Source of the DNA: Deltaproteobacteria bacterium
GTDB taxonomy: Bacteria > Myxococcota_A > UBA796 > CAJQPC01
Length of the DNA stretch: 24,756 nucleotides
Reading direction: 5' to 3'
NCBI GenBank assembly: GCA_016717595.1
Contig: JADKFE010000051.1
Location: 1 to 24,756 of the forward strand
In this document: positions 16,086 to 22,720 of the stretch, in pieces
Numbering within the stretch: the stretch's first letter is position 1
Layout of the letters: each line of letters begins with the position of its first letter
Program-made: the position numbers and the translations under genes
The notes under the pieces: generated by a model
Told to the model about the DNA's origin: nothing
Database searches by the model: none
The model's input: the letters and a program-made list of their open reading frames with translations, nothing else

Positions 16086-17342
16086 TTAACGATCGACGTC
16101 CCGATACCAAGGCTGGCGGAGGTCGTCTTCGCTCAGGGTGAGCTTCACCTCGTCGTCGCGGTCTTCAGTGAGGTGGGTGTAGACGGCGCGGGCGAGGGCC
16201 TGGCCTACCCGGGCGGCGACTTCAGGCTTGGGCGCGACGGGGCGACCGTCCTTGTCGAAGTCCCAGACGAGGTCTTTGCGCACCTCGATGCCCACACAGC
16301 TCGGGCGCTCGTCGGAGTGGCGGTACTCCTCGACGATGTGACTGTGCGCGGTGAAGTCGGCGATGGCCTGGTAGGCGTCGCGGGCCTCGCGGAAGGTCTC
16401 CTCTTGGCCTTTGGGCGCCCGGCGGAACATGTGGATGTAGCTGCGCAGCATCTCAGACTCGGAGTTGCGCAGGTTGGTGTCCATGAGCATGTCCCACACC
16501 ATACAGAAGGCGGGGCTGTAGCTCGACGCGGGGTTGATGACCTCAAACCGGCGGCGCAGGTAGTCGAAGAAGTACCAGACCTGGGCGCGCACCTCGATGC
16601 TGCCCTCGGGGAGCAGGTAGGGGTAATTGTGCGCCACGGGGAAGCCGGCCTTCTCCATGGTGAGCGACAGGCGGTCGCGCAGCATCCGGTTGCAGGTGAA
16701 CTCGCCGAGGATGTCGGGGAACAGCGCGTCAAACACGCCGAAGGGCAGGCGACTGTTCGCGGAGTAGGCGTTTGAGAGCGTGACGAGGCTGATGTGGGGC
16801 CGAACGGTGCCCGAGGCGTTGCAGCGGTCGTAGGTGTGCACAGCGATCTTGATGAGTTTGCCGCGCACGGCGTGATCGTAACCCGCCGAGATGCGGTCGT
16901 AATACTCCTCCAGCACAATCCGCTTTTGTTCCCAAGAGAGCAGCTCCGAGAACGGATAATTCAGCGCGAAGCGGCCGAGATGGTCCCCAGTCTGCCGGGT
17001 GAGCCCCGGAAAGCGCCCATAATCCATGAGCACCCGGGCGAGGTTGACGCGGTGATACCCCTCGATGCCCAAGGCCATGGCGAGGTTCTCGGCGACCATG
17101 TTCGCGCCCCAGTCCCGCTCGCTGAGGTACGCGCCCAGAAACGCCTCATCGGGCACGCGGCTGCCGTCTTGGCGCCGCAAGAACTGCTCGGGCAGCACCG
17201 GGCCGTCATGCACCGTGTCGATGAGGATCCGCTCACGAAGCTCCGCCGGGCAAGGCGTCGCCGTAGGCACCTTCGGCACCCGAACCAGCTCAAAGGGCGG
17301 GAGCGGCTCGGTGGTGTACCGGATGAGGTCGGGGCTCAGCAT
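16086..17342 (-). CDS. N-formylglutamate amidohydrolase-family protein
   Basis: The protein has 418 residues from ATG 17342. Motifs follow the FGase fold order: HDGPVLP (45-51), SERDWGAN (74-81), a segment VNLARVLMDYGR (99-110) matching the family Asp/Arg motif, IAVHTYD (166-172) in place of the usual DlHs metal site, an NYPYLLPEGS loop, and GIEVRKDL (351-358) near the C-terminus. Known members hydrolyse N-formyl-L-glutamate in histidine degradation. This protein is longer (FGase is about 270 residues), with an insertion between 190 and 330, and no hut genes lie nearby. The substrate is therefore uncertain and the name is family-level only. It is probably cytosolic, since no signal peptide is seen. 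Confidence 0.65.
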   Translation of the reverse strand: MLSPDLIRYTTEPLPPFELVRVPKVPTATPCPAELRERILIDTVHDGPVLPEQFLRRQDGSRVPDEAFLGAYLSERDWGANMVAENLAMALGIEGYHRVNLARVLMDYGRFPGLTRQTGDHLGRFALNYPFSELLSWEQKRIVLEEYYDRISAGYDHAVRGKLIKIAVHTYDRCNASGTVRPHISLVTLSNAYSANSRLPFGVFDALFPDILGEFTCNRMLRDRLSLTMEKAGFPVAHNYPYLLPEGSIEVRAQVWYFFDYLRRRFEVINPASSYSPAFCMVWDMLMDTNLRNSESEMLRSYIHMFRRAPKGQEETFREARDAYQAIADFTAHSHIVEEYRHSDERPSCVGIEVRKDLVWDFDKDGRPVAPKPEVAARVGQALARAVYTHLTEDRDDEVKLTLSEDDLRQPWYRDVDR

Positions 17343-17651
17343 CGTAGGCTCGGCATGGGGGGCTCGGGCGGAGGGTGCCTATGCAGGATGCCCCGACCGG
17401 GGCGGCGCGTCAACGCCTGGAGCGCCCGAAGGCGCCCGGCTGGCTGAGCGGGGGCCCAGGTCAAGCGCCAGGAGAGGCGCGCCCGGCGATCCGCGGCGCG
17501 TTCAAAGAAACGTAGCGTTGACAAACTCTTAGCCTTTGTGTCGGAGCCCGGGATCTCAAGGCAGCTCCGCCGCGCCCTCGACACGGTATGCCCCACGATG
17601 CGCGGCAGACCTCACCGTGATTCACGGCGTCGGCGGCGGGGTTCTCACGCC
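17343..17651. other. Intergenic region without recognisable gene
   Basis: These 309 nt lie upstream of the minus-strand FGase-like gene and behind the hydrolase remnant. Short open frames exist in several directions but none has family-like sequence or a ribosome binding site. A TTGACA at 17518-17523 has no matching -10 at 16-18 nt. The region must hold the promoter of the FGase-like gene, which I cannot place. Confidence 0.5.
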
Positions 17652-17955
17652 TCAATCCCTGCCCGTGTGCGGCGCCTGGCGGTTGAGGAAGGTCGAGACG
17701 GAGGAGCGCCACAGCGCCGCGTCCGCGGAGTGGAGCCCGACGTGCCCCGCGCCGGGGAAGACGACGAGCTCCGCCGGCCCCCCAAAGCCGCGCCCGGATG
17801 GCCTCGACCTCGTGGGGCAGCACCCGCGGATCGTGCTCGCCGGTGAGGAGGAGGTCGGCGCGTGGATGTTGTCGGCGAGGTCCGCCGGGTTCATCGGAGC
17901 GCCGTTGAACCCCAGGACCGTCCCGGGCGCGGTCCAAGTCGAGCACCCGGGCGGC
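17652..17955 (-). pseudogene. Alpha/beta-hydrolase C-terminal remnant, frameshifted
   Basis: Directly downstream of the CNMP-protein stop, the minus strand encodes pieces of an alpha/beta-hydrolase C-terminus split over two frames: FNGAPMNPADLADNIHAPT, then LLLTGEHDPRVLPHEVEAIR in another frame, then AELVVFPGAGHVGLHSADA back in the first, ending SSVSTFLNRQ before a TGA at 17652. The GEHD Asp and the GAGH catalytic-type His are recognisable. Joining them requires two single-base shifts, near 17840-17855 and near 17780-17790. Only about 100 residues remain of a family that is usually 250-300, and the nucleophile-elbow half is absent. It is either a truncated pseudogene or a gene fragment left by rearrangement. 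Confidence 0.6.
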
Positions 17956-19074
17956 TCACCCCTTCGGCCGCCTCGGCGGGAGCTGCGGGCGCGGGGCCGC
18001 GGGGGCGGCGCCCATCGGGGGCAGGCCGACGCTCGGCTGGGCGGGCGGGCGCATCGGTGAGGCCGACATCTCCACCGTGGGGCGGCTCGCGAGCTGCTGC
18101 TCGAGGTGCTCGACGTGGGCGTTCGCCAGGCGCACCTGGGCGGCGAGGGCCTCCAGAGCGCCGCGGCGCAGGAGCGAGGCCTCGTGGGGCTCCAGCAGCT
18201 CGCTCGTGCGCAGCCACTCGCCGGGCACCACCGCCACCCAGCACGGGGTCTCGGCGAGGCAGGTCGCCGAGCGTGGGGAGCCATCGACCACCGACGCGAG
18301 GCCGAAGAAGCTGCCCTCTCGCAGCCGCGCGATGCGCTCGTGGTGATCGCCGCCGCAGGAGCGGTACACCTGCACCTGGCCGCTGAGCAGGAGCCACGCA
18401 CGATCACCGGCCTCGCCCTCTCGCACGATCACCTGCCCGGCGGGCACGGCCTCGGGCTTGAGGCGCGCGGCCAAGGAGGCGATGGAGCCGGGGTCTTGAT
18501 CGCGGAAGGCGGGGAGGTTCACCAGAAAGACCAGGGGGTCGGGGGTTGGGCCGCCGCCGCCGCGACCGCCGCCGAAGATCGACGAGACCCGGCCCCAGAG
18601 GCCCACCCCCGCCTTCTGCGGCAGGGGCTCTCCTTGGCCGACCTGGCCGATGCGCTCGTTCGTCTGCCGCAGGCGGCGGGCCATGATGACGAGGGCGTAC
18701 TCCTCCAAGAGCGTCACCACCGGGGAGCGTTTGCGGCGCAAGAAGGTGAGCCCGGACAGGTCGAGGATGAGCAGGCGGCAGGGGCTCAGGGTGCGCACCG
18801 TGGCGGCGCGGCGGTCGAGCACGCCGAACAGCGCCATCTCGCCGACGACCTCACCCCGGCCCATCCGCGCGACCTCGACGTTGTCCCGGCCGATGTGTAC
18901 GCTCAGCTCACCGTCGAGCACGAGCACCATCGAGCGGTCCGCCTCACCCTCCACCATGAGCACCTGGCCGGGATCGACCTCAGACGGCATAAACGCCGCG
19001 AGGGCCTCCATGAGCTTGGCTTTGGAGACGGAGCGGAACAGCGGCAGGCGGTGGACTTCGGCGGGGTCAAACAC
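17956..19074 (-). CDS. Protein with two cyclic-nucleotide-binding domains
   Basis: The protein has 372 residues from GTG 19074, 5 nt after the preceding stop. Domain 1 (about residues 10-130) is a CNMP-binding beta-roll with LFRSVSKAKL, GQVLMVEGEADRSMVLVLDGELSVH and GEVVGEMALFG. A helical linker with a Gly-rich turn (FGGGRGGGG, near 165-173) leads to domain 2 (about 185-305), with GQVIVREGEAGDRAWLLLSGQVQVY and REGSFFGLASVVDGSPRSATC. In domain 1 the phosphate-binding cassette GEMALFGVLDRRAATV is close to the functional GE-x-A-L-x(6)-R-x-A-x-V consensus, so it may bind cAMP or cGMP. Domain 2 has FFGLAS in place of GE-x-A-L and may not. There is no DNA-binding domain. A coiled stretch and a Pro-rich tail end the protein. 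Last gene of the three-gene operon. Confidence 0.85.
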   Translation of the reverse strand: MFDPAEVHRLPLFRSVSKAKLMEALAAFMPSEVDPGQVLMVEGEADRSMVLVLDGELSVHIGRDNVEVARMGRGEVVGEMALFGVLDRRAATVRTLSPCRLLILDLSGLTFLRRKRSPVVTLLEEYALVIMARRLRQTNERIGQVGQGEPLPQKAGVGLWGRVSSIFGGGRGGGGPTPDPLVFLVNLPAFRDQDPGSIASLAARLKPEAVPAGQVIVREGEAGDRAWLLLSGQVQVYRSCGGDHHERIARLREGSFFGLASVVDGSPRSATCLAETPCWVAVVPGEWLRTSELLEPHEASLLRRGALEALAAQVRLANAHVEHLEQQLASRPTVEMSASPMRPPAQPSVGLPPMGAAPAAPRPQLPPRRPKG

Positions 19075-19079
19075 GCGGG

Positions 19080-19463
19080 TCAGCGCTCCGAGACGGAGGA
19101 GGTCAGCTCGACGCGGCTCGATTGCCAGGCCATGGCGGCCTGGGCCTGGGCCTGGGCCTGCTCGGCGTGGTTGGCGCTCTCGACGACGGAGGCGAACCAG
19201 AACGCCGCGGTGAAGGAGACCGTGCCCATGGAGATGAGGCGGAAGTTCAGCTCACGGTCGACGTCGCCCGCGAAGGTGGCCTCCCGCATCTCGGTGATCG
19301 CCCAGGTGGACGCCGCGGCGCCGAGGAGCTGGGGCGCGCCGAAGATCAACGCAGGCTTGGGGCGGCCCTGGGCGAGCTGGGGCACGCCGAGGGGGAGGAT
19401 CTGGGTCCAGCCGGGCGCGGCGGCGGCGGGGCCAGAGAGGAGCGCGGAGAGGAGGAGGATCAC
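19080..19463 (-). CDS. Small membrane protein, DUF5683-like
   Basis: The protein has 127 residues from GTG 19463, overlapping the previous stop as GTGA; the longer frame to 19556 has no export signal at its start. The N-terminus is a signal peptide (VILLLSALLSGPAAAA). Next comes GWTQILPLGVPQLAQGRPKPALIFG, which resembles the DUF5683-type pattern (LPG-W-G-Q....G....G.....) of small integral envelope proteins. Two hydrophobic segments (IFGAPQLLGAAASTWAI and ISMGTVSFTAAFWFASVV) follow, then a Gln/Ala-rich helix (EQAQAQAQAAMAW). Function is unknown. It is translationally coupled to the MXAN_5187_C-like gene and adjoins the CNMP gene, so the three products may act together. Confidence 0.65.
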   Translation of the reverse strand: MILLLSALLSGPAAAAPGWTQILPLGVPQLAQGRPKPALIFGAPQLLGAAASTWAITEMREATFAGDVDRELNFRLISMGTVSFTAAFWFASVVESANHAEQAQAQAQAAMAWQSSRVELTSSVSER

Positions 19464-20113
19464 GAAGACGCCGGGTCGGGGGTGTCGCGTTGGGGCGCGG
19501 CCTTGAGACGCGCCTTGCCGTCCTCGACGGTAACCCGGAACTTGACCGAGGTGCACTTGTACTGGCTCTTGAGCACACGAACCTGCTGCGCGAGCTGCTT
19601 CTTGACGCTCTCAAAGTCGAGATCGCCGGGCTGGCCGCAGGATCGCCGGGCCTCCATGTACCGGTCGTACACGTCGCGGTAGGCGGCGTCTTCGCGGCGG
19701 GCGCGCTCGGCCTGGGCCTGGCCTTGGATCGCGGCGGCCTTCGCGGCGGCCTCGGCCTCGTTCGCGGCGGCGCCTTGGGCGGCGAGGCGGGCGCGCTCGG
19801 CGGCGTCGGCGCGAAACCGAAACTTGGCGTGGGTGCCGCGCTCGATCTGCACGAGGTTGCGGGTGAGGTAGAGGTCGAGGTTCGACCATCGCGCGCGCAG
19901 GGTGCGCAGCTTGTGGAGCTGCGTGGCGTTCGTCGGGTTCACCTGGGTGAGATCCCGAAAGACGCGCCGCATGTCGTCGCGCTCCTTCATCGGCTCGATG
20001 GGCTCAAGCCCGGAGAAGTACTTGTCATAAGCGACCTTGAGGAGGAAGAGCCCACGCTCCACCTCCTCCATGCGCCCGTCCAGGGCCTTGTCCGTCTTCT
20101 GCAGCCTCGCCAC
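19460..20113 (-). CDS. MXAN_5187 C-terminal-domain-like coiled-coil protein
   Basis: The protein has 217 residues. I chose GTG 20113 because GGAGG ends 4 nt upstream (20122-20118) and a TATGAT -10 lies just before it. The alternative ATGs at 20134 and 20131 overlap that -10. The core LKVAYDKYFSGLEPIEPMKERDDMRR, then a segment TNATQLHKLRTLRARWSNL and LTRNLVQIERGTH, matches the myxobacterial MXAN_5187 C-terminal domain pattern (Y..YF.G.E...P......NT...R...L..R......R...IE.GT). An Ala/Glu/Arg-rich helix follows. The end (YDRYMEARRSCGQPGDLDF, then CTSVKFRVTVEDGKARLK) also matches family members. The domain is of unknown function and linked to envelope and motility-type regulators in myxobacteria (recollection, not proven here). 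Confidence 0.72.
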   Translation of the reverse strand: MARLQKTDKALDGRMEEVERGLFLLKVAYDKYFSGLEPIEPMKERDDMRRVFRDLTQVNPTNATQLHKLRTLRARWSNLDLYLTRNLVQIERGTHAKFRFRADAAERARLAAQGAAANEAEAAAKAAAIQGQAQAERARREDAAYRDVYDRYMEARRSCGQPGDLDFESVKKQLAQQVRVLKSQYKCTSVKFRVTVEDGKARLKAAPQRDTPDPASS

Positions 20114-20130
20114 GAGACCTCCCGCGCCCA

Positions 20131-20136
20131 TCATAG
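20131..20136 (-). promoter_or_regulatory. -10-like box TATGAT for the minus-strand operon
   Basis: TATGAT (5 of 6 consensus) lies 17 nt upstream of the chosen GTG 20113, giving a short leader that contains the GGAGG ribosome binding site. The -35 region (near 20154-20159) is GC-rich and unconvincing. Confidence 0.4.
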
Positions 20137-20217
20137 CAGGCGCGAGGCCGAATCCCGCGAGGCTCCGGCGAGCGGAGGGCGCCCGGCGAGAGGACGTCGA
20201 CTCCTGGGCCGCCGCTG

Positions 20218-20223
20218 TATACT
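20218..20223 (+). promoter_or_regulatory. -10-like box TATACT of a near-leaderless promoter
   Basis: TATACT (5 of 6 consensus) ends 8 nt before ATG 20232. It is divergent from the TATGAT box of the minus operon in a shared 118-nt intergenic region. Confidence 0.5.
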
Positions 20224-20231
20224 TGGGCCCC

Positions 20232-21581
20232 ATGCCGCTCACCCCCCTAAACGTCCTCCTCGCGGACGAAGAGACCACGATCGTTGAGCTCTTCGGGGAG
20301 TACCTGCGCGTGAGCGGCCACGAGGTGCGCGTCGTGCGCCGCGCCGAGGATCTCCCCGACGCCTTGGCCCGGGTAGACCTCGACGTCGTCGTGCTCGACG
20401 AGGGCCTCGCCGGGGGTGAGCTCGTCGAGCACCTCCACGCCTTACGCCGCCGGGGCGTCGCCACCTTGATCACCAGCCGCGCCGGGGCCGTCGCCTCGGC
20501 GGTGCGCGCGCTCCAGGCCGGGGCCGCGGACTACCTGCACAAGCCGTTTAAGCTCCGCGAGGCGCATCGGGCGATGGTCCAGGCCGCCGAGGCCGCCCGA
20601 GACGCCCGGGAGGCCGCGCGGCTGGAGGGCCCCGCCGTGGCGCTGCGGGTGGCGCGCTCGATGCGCCGGGAGACCCTCAACACCACCCTGCGGGACGCCG
20701 CGGCCTTGGTCTGCGCCCAGCTCGGCGCGGACTCGGTGCTGATCGCCGCCCACGACCCCGCCGTAGGCCGCTGGATCGAGCTTCAGCGGGCGCACCCGGC
20801 GATGTTCGCCCGCCTCGACCTCGACGCCGTGGGCGCCTTGGCCCTCAAGGGTGAAGAGCTCCCCCCCATCGACCAGAGCTACTTCGGCGCCCCCGGTCCA
20901 CGCCTGCGGGTTCTGCGCCTGCCGATCGATCTCCCCGAGGCCGCGGGCCCTCCGGCGGAGCTGCTGCTCGTGCTCTCGCGCCCCACCCGTGAGGAGGACG
21001 TTCACCTCACCCCGGCGCGGCTGATGGTCCAGGGCCTCGGCCTGGGCATCCGCTCGGCCATCTGCGCCGATCGCCTGCGCCCTGGGCCGCCGCCGTCCGC
21101 GTCCAGCGAGTCCTTACGCCTCACCAGCGAGGCCCGCTTAGAGCAGGCCTGGGAGCAGCTCATGCTGCCCATCGAGGATCGCCGCCGCATGAAAGACGCC
21201 CTGCGCCTGTGGTGTGAGGGCCTGCCCCTGCGGGTGGCGGCGGCGAAGGCCGAGAGCGGCGGCCGCGGCGCCCGCACCGCCGCCTTGTTCTGCGGCGCCT
21301 TTGAGCGCCACGACGGCTACGGCGGCCCCCTCGGCCTCGCCCACCGCGCCATCCCCCTGCCTTCAGCGATGCTGCGCGCGGTCCTCACCTGGGGCACCCT
21401 CACCGGCGCCTGCCGCCTCTGCGCCTCGTTTGACTCCGTACACGCCCGGGTCGAGCTTGACGCACAGTCGGGGCCCGTGCTCTCCCCTTTGGCGGTGTCG
21501 ATGTTGTCCAGAGTGCTGGGGCGTGAGGGGAGCCGAGGGGCGACGTTTTATCCTGAGGACACGATGTTGCCGGAGGATTAG
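20232..21581 (+). CDS. Response regulator with GAF-like and HD-GYP-like output
   Basis: The protein has 449 residues from ATG 20232. Residues 1-125 are a receiver domain: acidic pair D12/E13, phospho-acceptor D56 in VVVLDEGLAGG, T81 in TLITS, and K104 in DYLHKPFK, so phosphorylation looks possible. Residues about 140-300 resemble a GAF domain (TLRDAAALVCAQLGADSVLI, then LRVLRLPIDL, ELLLVLSRP). The last 150 residues are divergent. HDGYGGPLGL followed by IPLPSAMLRA and GPVLSPLAVSMLSRVLG lines up with the tail of HD-GYP domains (DGxGYPxGL, IPLxARI, FDPxLVxxF), but the upstream HD metal motif is not seen. If it is HD-GYP-derived, it is probably catalytically dead. No partner histidine kinase lies in the window. 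Confidence 0.8.
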   Translation: MPLTPLNVLLADEETTIVELFGEYLRVSGHEVRVVRRAEDLPDALARVDLDVVVLDEGLAGGELVEHLHALRRRGVATLITSRAGAVASAVRALQAGAADYLHKPFKLREAHRAMVQAAEAARDAREAARLEGPAVALRVARSMRRETLNTTLRDAAALVCAQLGADSVLIAAHDPAVGRWIELQRAHPAMFARLDLDAVGALALKGEELPPIDQSYFGAPGPRLRVLRLPIDLPEAAGPPAELLLVLSRPTREEDVHLTPARLMVQGLGLGIRSAICADRLRPGPPPSASSESLRLTSEARLEQAWEQLMLPIEDRRRMKDALRLWCEGLPLRVAAAKAESGGRGARTAALFCGAFERHDGYGGPLGLAHRAIPLPSAMLRAVLTWGTLTGACRLCASFDSVHARVELDAQSGPVLSPLAVSMLSRVLGREGSRGATFYPEDTMLPED

Positions 21582-21612
21582 GGCCCGTCCAGGCTGGCAT
21601 AGTCGGCAACAT
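21564..21612. repeat. Inverted repeat spanning the 3' end of the response regulator gene
   Basis: ATGTTGCCG (21564-21572) and CGGCAACAT (21604-21612) are perfect 9-bp inverted arms with a 31-nt loop containing the stop codon. It could be a terminator-like structure or the edge of the AT-richer accessory segment; no T tract follows. Confidence 0.35.
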
Positions 21613-21687
21613 GATCGCTCGGCCGGAACTCAAAACTTGACACACGACGGCCTTAGCCATACCGCCCGAGTCGAGACGGCTTTATGC

Positions 21688-21716
21688 TTGACATGTAAAT
21701 TCATATGCGCTATTCT
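21688..21716 (+). promoter_or_regulatory. Sigma70 promoter TTGACA-17-TATTCT driving a leaderless HEPN gene
   Basis: Perfect -35 TTGACA (21688-21693), a 17-nt spacer and -10 TATTCT (21711-21716) precede ATG 21723 by only 6 nt. The spacer (ATGTAAATTCATA) is AT-rich and imperfectly dyadic, which would suit an autoregulatory operator. This is the strongest promoter visible in the window. Confidence 0.8.
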
Positions 21717-21722
21717 ACCATC

Positions 21723-22367
21723 ATGCCACTCTCGCCCTTCGACCAGATCACCTTCGATCGCTTCCGCTCAAACCTCAACCGCGTTCGGTCACTCGTAGGA
21801 GTCTACGAGCAGCTCACCGCTGGACGAGGACAGGGGCGTGTCGCGGTCCAAAACGCAGACATCTTGAGGGCGGCGGTAGTTTTCCTGCACGCCACCCTTG
21901 GAAGACTTGCTTCGCTCCCTAGAAGAGTCGTACGTGAAGCTGCAATTGAAGAAGGGGGCCACACTTGGGTCTTCCATACATTTTTGGGTTGATAGCGCGA
22001 AAGACACACGAAAAGACAGGATCACGCTTGGTGAAGCGGTCATGTATCATTATGACAAGACCGTCGAGGATGTTGTGCGGCTATCCGTAGAGCGAGAGTT
22101 TTCTACCCGGACGTACAACAACTTCCGAGACGTTGTTCAGGCGATCGAGGGTTTGAAGCTCGACACAACTTGTGCTACCGGCTCCGGTAGTATACTGTCA
22201 ATGATAAAACGTCGTCGCAGATCGCCCACGCGCAGACCACAACCCCATTCAAGGCGAGGGCAGCACGCTCCGCTGCCGTCGGTCTTCAGTCATTCAAGCT
22301 GTGGCTTGACACCGTACGAAAGGTCGGCCAAGATCTTGAGACTCAAATGTCCGCACGGAGGACCTGA
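21723..22367 (+). pseudogene. RiboL-PSP-type HEPN domain gene, frameshifted
   Basis: From ATG 21723 the first frame gives MPLSPFDQITFDRFRSNLNR and LRAAVVFLHATL, then breaks at 21900-21901, where one extra G shifts the frame. The next frame continues EDLLRSLEESYVKLQ, RTYNNFRDVVQAIEGL and SMIKRR. After one missing base near 22216 the frame returns with QIAH, and further shifts near 22229 and 22265 restore RADHNPIQG and QSFKLWLDTVRK, ending MSARRT before TGA 22365-22367. The order RAAVVFLHATLEDLLRSL, TYNN and RRxQIAH matches RiboL-PSP HEPN proteins, about 200 residues. RR-x-QIAH is the HEPN RNase motif R-x4-H, read across a repaired frameshift. Such proteins are candidate RNases of defence or toxin systems. 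As sequenced the gene yields an 89-residue truncated product. Base composition is more AT-rich than the neighbours, suggesting transfer. Confidence 0.72.
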
Positions 22368-22674
22368 TGACCAACGAAGAGCTCAAGGCCGCCCTGGAAC
22401 TGCTCCCTTACAAGACAAGAGTCCGCGTCGAGGGTGAGCCCGGCGCTTGGCTGGGTGTGGTGATCTCTCCCGAGTACGAGGAGATACCTGACCATGAGCG
22501 TCAACAAGCGGTGTGGGATCTGGTGCGTGAGAAGTTCGGCCTGGAGGGTGCGATCGAGGTGGAGTTCATCTTTACCTTCTCCCCGCGACTGACCTAGACG
22601 AGATGGAGGCCCAGCGCATTGAGGAAGAGGCCGCAAACGCAGCGATCACCGCCCAGGTCGCCTCCGGCTCCTGA
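22367..22674 (+). pseudogene. Small acidic protein, copy 1, coupled to HEPN gene (frameshift near its end)
   Basis: ATG 22367 overlaps the HEPN stop as TGATG, so translation is coupled. As sequenced the frame stops at 22597 (76 residues: MTNEELKAALELLPYK, AWLGVVISPEYEEIPDHERQ, VEFIFTFSPRLT). Beyond the stop, another frame continues DLDEMEAQRIEEEA and ends ASGS before TGA 22674, which matches the C-terminus of copy 2 (EVEEMESQAANDE ... AAGS). One missing base near 22585-22590 explains this. The family is not recognised. The ISPxYExxPDHxRQ stretch followed by a helix and strand faintly recalls BolA/KH-like small proteins (weak inference). Position after a HEPN gene suits an antitoxin or partner. 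Confidence 0.65.
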
Positions 22675-22720
22675 TCCCTCACCCGCGCCAAGAGGCACAG
22701 AATCCAGAGCGACTCCGCAG

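Noticed and set aside
19464..19556. Longer start for the DUF5683-like gene
   Set aside because: It would bury the signal peptide behind a basic segment and overlap the upstream gene by about 95 nt; the GTGA overlap is more natural.
21637..21663. Second TTGACA with CATACC upstream of the HEPN promoter
   Set aside because: The spacing is only 15 nt and the -10 is poor; the promoter at 21688-21716 is far better.
21898..22437. Single 179-residue frame as an independent gene
   Set aside because: It begins in the middle of a HEPN helix at TTG, has no ribosome binding site, and its Arg/Pro-rich C-terminus is an out-of-frame reading of the HEPN end and of the small protein gene.
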